NCBI RefSeq assembly: GCF_003253745.1
Contig: NZ_MZXV01000032.1
Coordinates: 248,001 to 312,000, forward strand
DNA length: 64,000 nt
Direction: 5' to 3'
Origin: Mesorhizobium kowhaii
GTDB taxonomy: Bacteria; Pseudomonadota; Alphaproteobacteria; Rhizobiales; Rhizobiaceae
Position 1 is the stretch's first letter. Each line of letters opens with the position of its first letter. This document shows, piece after piece, positions 57,253 through 64,000 of this stretch. Below the pieces are notes generated by a model. It was not told where the DNA came from. It saw nothing but the letters and a program-made list of their open reading frames with translations, and searched no databases. Both the position numbers and the translations under genes were made by a program.

Positions 57253-57301
57253 GACCATGATCTTGTCCGAAAACCGGATTCCACTTTTCAGGATCATGGT
57301 C
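57253..57301. repeat. Dispersed rhizobial palindrome (GACCATGATC...GATCATGGTC)
   Basis: Perfect 10-bp ends with the centre ttgtccgaaaaccggattccacttttcag (quoted in part: tccgaaaaccgg, ccacttttcag). This wording is typical of a mini-palindrome found many times in rhizobial intergenic regions. Located just after the stop of the membrane-protein gene. Confidence 0.75.
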
Positions 57302-57325
57302 TAACGAGTGCTGCAGACGATCTGC

Positions 57326-57976
57326 CTAAGTCTCTCGGCGGGTCGGTGGCGACCCATCGTACGAGGGCGCAAGCTCGCGAATGCGCCATTGCTGGTAGAC
57401 GAAAAACAGCGCGAACAGGGCAATCGCAACGGCAATCCCAATTGTCAGCGCCCCGACAATTCCGATCCCCATCCATCGACTCATCAGGATAATACCGGCG
57501 CCGGCAACCATGGCGTTTACGGTCGCGATCATCATGGCTGCGGTCGTCAGATAACCGGCAAGCGCACCGATCCTCAGCGCAGGCTCTGCCCGGCCCTCTG
57601 GCCAGCGTCCGCGTTCGGCAGCGAAACAGGCCTCTGCTTGCGGCCCAAGCGATCGATAGAAGGAACGGATCCGGGCGATTGCGATATGTGCCTGCATGTT
57701 CTCCACGGCGATGTCGACCATTCTCAGCGTGGTCAGGACTCCAAGCAGGAAAATGACCGGCAGAACCGTCGCCACGAACGGCAGGAAGGCCAGCGTCGAA
57801 TTGGCGGCAAAGCCCATTGCCACCAGAGAACTGGAAAGCGCCATGACATAGATGGTAGCGCGCGAGCCGGCTTCGCTGATTGTCGTGCCGATGGCCGCCT
57901 GCATCACAAAGTGCTCGGTGGTTATCGCCGACATGAGTGCCGGGTTCGGTTCCCTCGCATTCTTCTCGTCGCTCAC
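57326..57976 (-). CDS. Membrane protein of unknown function
   Basis: A 216-residue protein with four predicted TM segments: around IYVMALSSSLVAMGFAAN, LAFLPFVATVLPVIFLLGVL, the GYLTTAAMMIATVNAMVAGA stretch, and GIGIVGALTIGIAVAIALFA. The N-terminal soluble part (PNPALMSAITTEHFVMQAA) and a middle loop with SFYRSLGPQAEACFAAERGRW are cytoplasmic by the positive-inside rule. I recognise no family. I chose the GTG at 57976, seven bases after GAGG; the ATG at 57982 has its GAGG too close, and still longer frames overlap the deaminase gene. Confidence 0.7.
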   Translation of the reverse strand: MSDEKNAREPNPALMSAITTEHFVMQAAIGTTISEAGSRATIYVMALSSSLVAMGFAANSTLAFLPFVATVLPVIFLLGVLTTLRMVDIAVENMQAHIAIARIRSFYRSLGPQAEACFAAERGRWPEGRAEPALRIGALAGYLTTAAMMIATVNAMVAGAGIILMSRWMGIGIVGALTIGIAVAIALFALFFVYQQWRIRELAPSYDGSPPTRRET

Positions 57977-57995
57977 GGCCATACCTCGAAGGCAG

Positions 57996-59285
57996 TCATC
58001 GGACTTGCGGCGCGACATGCCGGCGGTTGACGGAGGCGGGCCGGCCATCGATGGACAGCCTGGTATCCTGCTTCGTCCGCTCCGCCACCACCTTGCCCCT
58101 GGCGATGACGCACAGGCGTTCGGCGCGTAGGCGCAAGGCCTCTATCGGATTGCCGGCATCGAGAATGACCAGGCTGGCGCGCTTGCCGACCGCCAGGCCG
58201 AGATGATCGAGCCCCATGATCGACGCGTTGATATTGGTGACCATGTCGAAGCAGCGCGCCATGTCGGCCGGGCTCGACATCTGGGCCACGTGCAGGCCCA
58301 TGAAGGCGACATCGAGCATGTCGGCCGTGCCCAGCGAATACCAGGGATCCAGCACGCAATCCTGGCCCCAGCCGACGCGGATGCCGAGGGCCTGCATCTC
58401 CTTGACCCGGGTCATACCCCGGCGCTTGGGAAAGGTGTCGTGACGGCCCTGCAGCATGATGTTGATCAGCGGGTTGGGGATCGCCGAAACGCCCGCCTCG
58501 GCGATCAGCGGCAGCAATTTCGAGACATAGTAATTGTCCATCGAATGCATCGAGGTGAGGTGCGAGCCGGCGACCTTGCCCTGCAGGCCGAGGCGATGCG
58601 TCTCATAGGCAAGCTGCTCGATATGACGCGACAGCGGATCGTCGGTCTCGTCGCAATGCAGGTCGACCATCAGGCCGCGCCTGGCTGCGATCTCGCACAG
58701 CTCCGTCACCGAGCGCGTACCATCGGCCATGGTGCGCTCGAAATGCGGGATGCCGCCGACGATGTCGACGCCCATGTCGAGCGCGCGGATGGAGTTTTCC
58801 CGCGCCTTCGGCGAGCGATAGAAGCCGTCCTGGGGGAAGGCGACTAGCTGCAGGTCGATACAGGGGGCGATCGTCTTCTTGACATCGAGCAAAGCCTCGA
58901 CCGCCAGCAGCCTGTCATCGCAGACATCGACATGGGTGCGGATGGCGAGCAGGCCCATCGACACCGCCCAGTCGCAATAGGCAAGCGCGCGGTCGCGCAC
59001 CGCTTCATGGGTCAGCAGCGGCTTCAACTCGCCCCACAGCGAAATGCCTTCGAGCAGCGTGCCCGACACGTTGATGCGCGGAATACCGTAGGAGAGCGTT
59101 GCATCCATGTGGAAATGCGGATCGACGAAGGGCGGCGAGACCAGATTGCCACTGGCATCGATCGTCGTGCCGGCGCTGACATCGAGCTTCGGCTCGATCG
59201 CCGCGATCGTCTCGTCGATGATGCCGATGTCGGCGACCCTGCCATCAGGCAGCGTGCCGCCGCGAACGATAAGGTCGAAATCCAT
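57996..59285 (-). CDS. CodA-like amidohydrolase (cytosine deaminase family), variant active site
   Basis: A 429-residue metal-dependent amidohydrolase. It matches E. coli CodA with a constant offset of four: metal ligands H57 and H59 (FVDPHFHMD), H210 and E213 (VDLHCDETDD), H242 (GSHLTSMHS) and D309 (GWGQDCVLDPW). The Asp next to the metal ligand in CodA (D314), which shapes base specificity, is Cys here (C310), and the preceding His is Gln. LQGRHDTFPKRRGMTRVKEM is conserved. It probably deaminates or hydrolyses a ring such as a cytosine analogue, but canonical cytosine deaminase activity is uncertain. Confidence 0.85.
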   Translation of the reverse strand: MDFDLIVRGGTLPDGRVADIGIIDETIAAIEPKLDVSAGTTIDASGNLVSPPFVDPHFHMDATLSYGIPRINVSGTLLEGISLWGELKPLLTHEAVRDRALAYCDWAVSMGLLAIRTHVDVCDDRLLAVEALLDVKKTIAPCIDLQLVAFPQDGFYRSPKARENSIRALDMGVDIVGGIPHFERTMADGTRSVTELCEIAARRGLMVDLHCDETDDPLSRHIEQLAYETHRLGLQGKVAGSHLTSMHSMDNYYVSKLLPLIAEAGVSAIPNPLINIMLQGRHDTFPKRRGMTRVKEMQALGIRVGWGQDCVLDPWYSLGTADMLDVAFMGLHVAQMSSPADMARCFDMVTNINASIMGLDHLGLAVGKRASLVILDAGNPIEALRLRAERLCVIARGKVVAERTKQDTRLSIDGRPASVNRRHVAPQVR

Positions 59286-59363
59286 GTCGTCATCCCGCTT
59301 GAAGAATCAGCGTTCTATCGTGGCGCAAACACACCCTCCCGCAAAGCGGCTGATGTCGGACGA

Positions 59364-59377
59364 TGAGGGGCAGCGCC
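59364..59377. repeat. Solo arm of the 42593-type palindromic repeat
   Basis: tgaggggcagcgcc equals the right outer arm of the element at 42593-42718 and the complement of ggcgctgcccctca at 62096. No second arm or inner hairpin is nearby, so it looks like a remnant. It lies in the 112-bp gap between ilvD and the deaminase gene. Confidence 0.6.
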
Positions 59378-59397
59378 AACCTGGTCGGATTCGAGCC

Positions 59398-61242
59398 CTA
59401 CTCCGGCACGAACCTGACCGCGCCCTTGGCCGCGCTGGTCGCCATCGCGGCATAGGCACGCAAGGCTGTTGTCACCTTGCGCTTGCGCTTTTCCTCGGGC
59501 TTCCAGGCAGCAACTCCCTTGGCCTCCATCGCCGCCCGGCGGCTGGCGAGTTCAGCATCGCTGACGGCGAGGCGAATGCTCCGGTTCGGGATGTCGATCT
59601 CGACCGTATCGCCCTCCTGCACCAGCCCGATCAAACCGCCCTCGGCGGCTTCCGGTGAGACATGGCCGATCGACAGGCCTGAGGTGCCGCCGGAGAAGCG
59701 GCCGTCGGTGACCAGCGCGCAGGCTTTGCCCAACCCCTTCGACTTCAGATAGCTGGTCGGGTAGAGCATTTCCTGCATGCCGGGGCCGCCGCGCGGCCCC
59801 TCATAGCGGATGACGACGACATCGCCGGCCTTGATCTCGTTGGACAGGATCGCCTTGACGCTGGCATCCTGGCTTTCGAACACGCGGGCCGGGCCGGTGA
59901 ATTTCAGGATCGATTCATCGACGCCGGCGGTCTTCACGATGCAGCCGTCGAGCGCCAGATTGCCTTTCAGCACGGCAAGGCCGCCATCCTTTGAGAAGGG
60001 GTGCTGGGCTGAACGGATGACACCCTTTTCGCGGTCGAGATCGAGTTCGTCCCAGCGGCGGTCCTGGCTGAAGGCAACCTGTGTCGGCACGCCACCAGGG
60101 GCGGCGAGGAAGAAATCGCGTACGCTCTGGCTGGTCGAGCGCGAAATATCCCAATGGTCAAGCGCTTCACCAAGCGTGCGCGTGTGCACGGTCGGCAGGT
60201 CGCGGTTGATCAAGCCGGCATTGTCGAGCTGGCCGAGGATCGCCATGATGCCGCCGGCGCGGTGGACGTCTTCCATATGCACATCCGCCTTGGCGGGAGC
60301 CACCTTGCACAGCACCGGCACCTTGCGTGACAGCGCGTCGATGTCATCCTGATCGAAGTTGATCTCGCCCTCATGCGCGGCGGCCAGGATATGCAGCACG
60401 GTGTTGGTCGAGCCACCCATGGCGATGTCGAGCGTCATGGCGTTCTCGAAGGCGCCCTTCGAGGCGATGTTGCGCGGCAATGCGGTCTCGTCGTCCTGCT
60501 CGTAGTAACGCTGGGCGAGATCGACGATCAGGTGGCCGGCTTCGACGAACAGCCGCTTGCGGTCGGCATGCGTGGCCAGCGTCGAGCCGTTGCCCGGCAG
60601 CGAAAGGCCAAGCGCCTCGGTCAAACAATTCATCGAATTGGCGGTGAACATGCCCGAGCAGGAACCGCAGGTCGGGCAGGCCGAACGCTCGATGACCTTG
60701 ACGTCCTCATCGGAGATCTTGTCGTCGGCGGCCGCCACCATGGCATCGACCAGGTCGAGCGCCTGCGTCTTGCCGGCGAGCACCACCTTGCCGGCTTCCA
60801 TCGGGCCGCCGGAAACGAAGACGGTCGGGATGTTGAGGCGCAGCGACGCCATCAGCATGCCGGGCGTGATCTTGTCGCAATTGGAGATGCAGACCATGGC
60901 GTCGGCGCAGTGTGCGTTGACCATGTACTCGACGGAATCGGCGATCAGCTCGCGCGACGGCAGCGAATAGAGCATGCCGTCATGACCCATGGCGATGCCG
61001 TCATCGACGGCGATGGTGTTGAATTCCTTGGCGACGCCGCCGGCCTTCTCGATCTCGCGCGCGACCAGCTGGCCGAGATCCTTCAGATGGACATGGCCCG
61101 GCACGAACTGGGTGAAGGAGTTGACCACCGCGATGATCGGCTTGCCGAAATCGGAATCCTTCATGCCGGTGGCGCGCCAGAGGCCGCGGGCGCCGGCCAT
61201 GTTGCGGCCATGGGTGGTGGTGCGGGAGCGATAGGCAGGCAT
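59398..61242 (-). CDS. ilvD: Dihydroxy-acid dehydratase
   Basis: A 614-residue IlvD of normal length. Fe-S cysteines are in [12 protein letters not shown] and [18 protein letters not shown]; other signatures are [32 protein letters not shown] and the C-terminal [21 protein letters not shown]. It converts 2,3-dihydroxy-isovalerate (or methylvalerate) to the 2-keto acid in valine/isoleucine synthesis. The start at 61242 ([20 protein letters not shown]) is the family start with AAGGA upstream. A second IlvD/Edd family gene in this window (21528) has a sugar-acid pattern. Confidence 0.95.
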   Translation of the reverse strand: MPAYRSRTTTHGRNMAGARGLWRATGMKDSDFGKPIIAVVNSFTQFVPGHVHLKDLGQLVAREIEKAGGVAKEFNTIAVDDGIAMGHDGMLYSLPSRELIADSVEYMVNAHCADAMVCISNCDKITPGMLMASLRLNIPTVFVSGGPMEAGKVVLAGKTQALDLVDAMVAAADDKISDEDVKVIERSACPTCGSCSGMFTANSMNCLTEALGLSLPGNGSTLATHADRKRLFVEAGHLIVDLAQRYYEQDDETALPRNIASKGAFENAMTLDIAMGGSTNTVLHILAAAHEGEINFDQDDIDALSRKVPVLCKVAPAKADVHMEDVHRAGGIMAILGQLDNAGLINRDLPTVHTRTLGEALDHWDISRSTSQSVRDFFLAAPGGVPTQVAFSQDRRWDELDLDREKGVIRSAQHPFSKDGGLAVLKGNLALDGCIVKTAGVDESILKFTGPARVFESQDASVKAILSNEIKAGDVVVIRYEGPRGGPGMQEMLYPTSYLKSKGLGKACALVTDGRFSGGTSGLSIGHVSPEAAEGGLIGLVQEGDTVEIDIPNRSIRLAVSDAELASRRAAMEAKGVAAWKPEEKRKRKVTTALRAYAAMATSAAKGAVRFVPE

Positions 61243-61442
61243 GAATTTTCCTTGGCTGGCTGGCTGCGCTCTATGCGGAGCGTGGCGGCGCTGAATTCGG
61301 ACCGCAGGCGTTATAGACGCGCAAGCCTGGTCTGGCCACAATTTTGCAATGCGCCAGATTCTCCGAAAAACCGGCCCTTGCGAAAAAATTGCGCACCACT
61401 GTCGGATCGCGTGCCGCCCGCCCGTCCTTGGGCAAACGGCAA

Positions 61443-61460
61443 GGGAATGGCACCATTCCC
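61443..61460. promoter_or_regulatory. 18-bp palindrome upstream of a VOC gene
   Basis: GGGAATGG-ca-CCATTCCC, perfect 8-bp arms, 52 bp before the ATG at 61513 and 200 bp upstream of ilvD on the other side. It is a candidate operator in the 270-bp divergent gap; no other strong signal is seen there. Confidence 0.45.
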
Positions 61461-61512
61461 GGATTGAGCCGTTTTGCCGTGACAGCAACCGAAACAGCGC
61501 GAGGAGCACGAC

Positions 61513-61983
61513 ATGCAAAAGATAACCACCTGCCTGTGGTTCGATGGCCAGGCCGAAGAGGCAATGAACCATTACACCTCCATCTTCAAGAATTCGAAGG
61601 TGCTGAGCGTGATGCGCTGGCCCAAGGGCAACGCTCTTGAAGGCAAGGTATTGGTGGCCTCGTTCGAGCTCGACGGCGTGCCGTTCCAGGCGCTCAACGG
61701 CGGGCCGCAATACAAGTTCACCGAGGCGATGTCACAGTCGATCGACTGCAAGACGCAGGAAGAGGTCGACCATTTCTGGACCAAGCTCACTGAGGGCGGC
61801 GGCGAGCCGGGCCCATGCGGCTGGCTGAAGGACAAGTTCGGCGTCTCCTGGCAAGTCGTGCCGGAACAACTGCCCAGGCTGCTTCAGGATCCGGACCAGG
61901 CCAAGGCCGGCCGGGTGATGGCGGCGATGATGCAGATGGGCAAGATCGACATCGCCAAGATCGAAGAGGCAGCGAAGGGGTGA
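61513..61983 (+). CDS. VOC-family protein of the PhnB/3-demethylubiquinone-like type
   Basis: A 156-residue protein: [22 protein letters not shown] at the N-terminus, [22 protein letters not shown] and [20 protein letters not shown] are typical of the PF06983 family. These are small VOC-fold proteins of mostly unknown function. The C-terminal extension with [22 protein letters not shown] is common in the family. GAGGAGC precedes the ATG. A strong hairpin terminator follows. Confidence 0.85.
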   Translation: MQKITTCLWFDGQAEEAMNHYTSIFKNSKVLSVMRWPKGNALEGKVLVASFELDGVPFQALNGGPQYKFTEAMSQSIDCKTQEEVDHFWTKLTEGGGEPGPCGWLKDKFGVSWQVVPEQLPRLLQDPDQAKAGRVMAAMMQMGKIDIAKIEEAAKG

Positions 61984-62003
61984 GAAGCGGTTCGCGCAGC
62001 GAA

Positions 62004-62035
62004 CGAAAAGCCAATTGCTTGGCTTTTCGAGCTTC
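62004..62035 (+). terminator. Hairpin terminator of the VOC gene
   Basis: CGAAAAGCCAA (62004-62014) and TTGGCTTTTCG (62019-62029) form a perfect 11-bp stem with a ttgc loop 21 bp after the stop; the stem itself ends in TTTT. An adjoining GTTCGC-gca-GCGAAC dyad lies just upstream. Confidence 0.7.
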
Positions 62036-62095
62036 GAACGCCCGGAGCCTGCGACGGGCCGGGTGGCTCATTGGAGCAGATTGATCATCGAGGAC

Positions 62096-62150
62096 GGCGC
62101 TGCCCCTCATCCGCCCTTCGGGCACCTTCTCCCCGTGAACGGGGAGAAGG
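62096..62150. repeat. Copy of the 42593-type repeat between convergent genes
   Basis: It begins with ggcgctgcccctca (62096-62109), continues with a ccgcccttcgggc segment and ends in a 12-bp hairpin CCTTCTCCCCGT-ga-ACGGGGAGAAGG (62125-62150). Relative to 42593-42718 it has the left arm and first hairpin only. It lies 12 bp past the prfC stop and can terminate prfC on the minus strand. Confidence 0.8.
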
Positions 62151-62162
62151 GAAAGCGGCGCA

Positions 62163-63755
62163 TCAAGCCGCCTTGTCGCGGACCTGATAGTCCTTGATCG
62201 TGGCGAAGCGGATCGCCTTCCAGCGTTCCGCTTCGTAGTTCAGCGAGAAGGCGTGCTGGGCGAGGAACACCGGATCATTGTCGAGATCGCGGGCGATGTC
62301 GCCGCGATGCGCCTCGATGAAACGCAGAACCTCGGCCTTGTCGTCGGCCGAGATCCAGCGGCAGACCGAAAAGCGCGACATCTCGAATTCGACGGGCAGC
62401 GTGTATTCGAAGTTCAGCCGCTCTTTCAGGACGTCGAGCTGCAGCGCGCCGACGACGCCGACGATGGCCGGCGAGCCGTCCTCGGGCGAAAACAGCTGCA
62501 CGACGCCTTCCTCGGCCATCTGGTGCAGCGCTTCCTTGAGCTTCTTGGCCTTCATCGCGTCGCCCAGGCGGACACGGCGCAGGATTTCAGGCGCGAAGTT
62601 CGGCACGCCGCGGAACAGGATTTCCTCGCCCTCGGTCAGCGTGTCGCCGATGCGCAGCGTACCGTGGTTGGGGATGCCGACGACATCGCCTGCAAACGCC
62701 TCGTCGGCAGTGACGCGGGTGCGGGCAAAGAAGAACTGCGGCGCCGACAGCGACATCGGCTTGCCGGTGCGCACCAGCTTGGCCTTCATGCCGCGCTCGA
62801 GCTTGCCAGAGCAGACGCGGACGAAGGCGATGCGGTCGCGGTGGTTGGGGTCCATGTTGGCCTGGATCTTGAAGACGAAGGACGTCATCTTGTCCTCGGT
62901 CGCCTCGACCTTGCGGATATCGGCCTCCTGCGCGCGCGGCGGCGGGCCGAAGGCACCAAGCGCCTCGATCAGGTCGCGGACGCCATAATTACGCAACGCC
63001 GAGCCAAAATAGACCGGCGTCAGATGACCCTCGCGAAAAGCGTCGATGTCGAGCGGACGGCAGGCTTCGCGCGCCAGTTCCAGCTCTTCGATGAAGGCCT
63101 CGCGCTCGTTCTCCGGCAACAGGCCGGCGACGCGATTGGAATCGGGACCGTTGACCGGCGTGCGTTCCTTCTCGTCGTCGCCCCTACGCACCGCGTTTAG
63201 TGCCAGATGATAGGTGCCCGAAAACGTCTTGCCGCGGCCGATCGGCCAGGTGATGGGTGCAGTATCCAGCGCCAGCTTCTGTTCGATCTCGTCGAGAATC
63301 TCGAACGGATCGCGGCTTTCACGGTCCATCTTGTTGACGAAGGTGATGATCGGGATGTCGCGCAGCCGGCAAACCTCGAACAGTTTGAGCGTGCGCGGCT
63401 CGATGCCCTTGGCGGCGTCGATGACCATGACGGCGCTGTCGACCGCCGACAGCGTGCGGTAGGTGTCGTCGGCGAAATCCTCGTGGCCGGGCGTGTCGAG
63501 CAGGTTGAAGACATTGTCCTCATATTCGAACGTCATCACCGAGGTGACGACCGAAATGCCGCGCTCACGCTCGATCTTCATCCAGTCGGACCGGGTCTGG
63601 ATCTTGTCCTTCTTGGCCTTGACCTCGCCGGCAAGCTGAATGGCGCCGCCGAACAGCAGCAGCTTTTCGGTGAGCGTCGTTTTGCCGGCGTCCGGGTGCG
63701 CGATGATCGCGAAGGTGCGGCGGCGGGATACCGCTTGTTCGATGTCTTCAGCCAA
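62163..63755 (-). CDS. prfC: Peptide chain release factor 3
   Basis: A 530-residue GTPase matching RF3. G1 AHPDAGKTTLTEKLLLFGGAI, switch I around RGISVVTSVMTFEY, G3 LLDTPGHEDFADDTYRTL, G4 FVNKMDRE; then domains II and III with GSALRNYGVRDLIEAL, FKIQANMDPNHRDRIAFVRVCSG (quoted in part) and the C-terminal VGALQLDVLKERLNFEY. It recycles RF1 and RF2 after termination. The start at 63755 gives MAEDIEQAVSRRRTFAIIAH. Single gene, ended by the repeat hairpin. Confidence 0.95.
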   Translation of the reverse strand: MAEDIEQAVSRRRTFAIIAHPDAGKTTLTEKLLLFGGAIQLAGEVKAKKDKIQTRSDWMKIERERGISVVTSVMTFEYEDNVFNLLDTPGHEDFADDTYRTLSAVDSAVMVIDAAKGIEPRTLKLFEVCRLRDIPIITFVNKMDRESRDPFEILDEIEQKLALDTAPITWPIGRGKTFSGTYHLALNAVRRGDDEKERTPVNGPDSNRVAGLLPENEREAFIEELELAREACRPLDIDAFREGHLTPVYFGSALRNYGVRDLIEALGAFGPPPRAQEADIRKVEATEDKMTSFVFKIQANMDPNHRDRIAFVRVCSGKLERGMKAKLVRTGKPMSLSAPQFFFARTRVTADEAFAGDVVGIPNHGTLRIGDTLTEGEEILFRGVPNFAPEILRRVRLGDAMKAKKLKEALHQMAEEGVVQLFSPEDGSPAIVGVVGALQLDVLKERLNFEYTLPVEFEMSRFSVCRWISADDKAEVLRFIEAHRGDIARDLDNDPVFLAQHAFSLNYEAERWKAIRFATIKDYQVRDKAA

Positions 63756-63895
63756 TGTCTGGAATCCTGTCTGTGGCGCGGGCTTCTAGCAGCGCATTTC
63801 CGGCCTGTCGAACAGATTTGACCGGATTGGCCTACTGGCTATTGAGATAGGCGCTCCGCGATGGCATCAAAAGACCGGTTCGGTAGAGGTCCAGC

Positions 63896-64000
63896 ATGAG
63901 CGCAGCCAAACAAGTAATCGTCATCGGTGCCGGGATCATCGGTGCCTCCATCGCCTGGCATCTGAGCAAGTCGGGGGCGCAGGTGACGGTTATCGCCGAC
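63896..64000 (+). CDS. FAD-dependent oxidoreductase, N-terminus only
   Basis: The first 35 codons before the window ends: MSAAKQVIVIGAGIIGASIA, then WHLSKSGAQVTVIAD. The Rossmann GxGxxG with a following Ala/Ser helix is the ADP-binding start of DAO/glycine-oxidase-type flavoproteins. AGAGG lies six to seven bases upstream. The specific enzyme cannot be told from this fragment. Confidence 0.75.
   Translation, partial: MSAAKQVIVIGAGIIGASIAWHLSKSGAQVTVIAD

Noticed and set aside
57326-58048. Overlap or fusion between the membrane-protein gene and the CodA-like gene
   Set aside because: The upstream part of the open frame is antisense-like shadow of the deaminase C-terminus in another frame; a GTG at 57976 with GAGG seven bases upstream gives a clean, non-overlapping start.
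1-64000. tRNA, rRNA, insertion sequences, prophage or integrative element boundaries
   Set aside because: I looked through all gaps longer than 100 bp and found no cloverleaf, transposase or integrase sequence and no direct-repeat attachment sites; only small palindromic repeats were found.

Overview
The window is chromosomal DNA from a high-GC alphaproteobacterium, most probably Mesorhizobium or a close relative in the Hyphomicrobiales. The evidence is the codon bias, several dispersed palindromic repeats of the kind common in rhizobial genomes, a complete fdsGBACD formate dehydrogenase operon, a PmtA-type phospholipid methyltransferase, a METTL20-type lysine methyltransferase and an orfA-pit phosphate uptake pair. 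I see no rRNA, tRNA, CRISPR array, transposase, integrase or phage gene. It reads as a metabolically dense core/accessory chromosome segment, cut through a gene at each end.

Layout, left to right. 0-4 kb: end of an aminotransferase, an amino-acid ABC binding protein and permease (no ATPase in view), and a class V aminotransferase, followed by two adjacent palindromic repeats. 4-9.4 kb (minus): a complete dipeptide transporter dppABCDF. 9.4-15 kb: a FadD-type acyl-CoA ligase with a histone-H1-like N-terminal tail, translationally coupled to an ETF-beta/METTL20-like methyltransferase, convergent with pgi and a HAD phosphatase. 15-18.6 kb: a MocR regulator and an MttB-family methyltransferase. 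18.5-25.8 kb: chromate resistance (rhodanese-ChrB plus ChrA), a xylonate-dehydratase-like enzyme, CoxG, Mrp and a VOC protein. 25.8-27.4 kb: Pit and its PhoU-like partner. 27.6-34.7 kb: a LysR regulator and fdsGBA-fdhD-fdsD, separated by two palindromic operator candidates. 34.8-38.3 kb: an unusual hydrolase/pseudo-cyclase/LuxR protein, an exported AhpD-like protein and small NTF2-like or unknown proteins. 38.3-43.9 kb (minus): a ydcSTUV-patD cluster for polyamine-type uptake and gamma-aminobutyraldehyde oxidation. 44-50 kb: a divergent methyltransferase/MerR pair, a LysR regulator, dedA-pmtA and a two-component system. 50-57 kb: a DeoR regulator, two choline-kinase-fold phosphotransferases, a dimethylglycine/sarcosine-dehydrogenase-like flavoprotein, a methyltransferase and a DMT exporter. 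57-64 kb: a membrane protein, a CodA-like deaminase, ilvD, a VOC protein, prfC and the first 35 codons of a FAD oxidoreductase.

Themes. One-carbon and methylamine chemistry recurs: MttB at 17 kb, formate dehydrogenase at 28-34 kb, and a folate-dependent demethylase-like flavoprotein at 52 kb. Demethylation yielding C1-folate, then formate, and oxidation by Fds would be a coherent flow, but this link is inference. Nitrogen scavenging is the other theme (dipeptides, amino acids, polyamine-type compounds, pyrimidine-like rings). The most unusual items are the FadD tail and its coupled methyltransferase; the esterase-like regulator with a degenerate cyclase domain; the terminator-like hairpin in the leader of the kinase/demethylase operon; an orphan intrinsic terminator at 57.2 kb that suggests a small transcript; and a CodA-like enzyme with Asp replaced by Cys at the specificity position.
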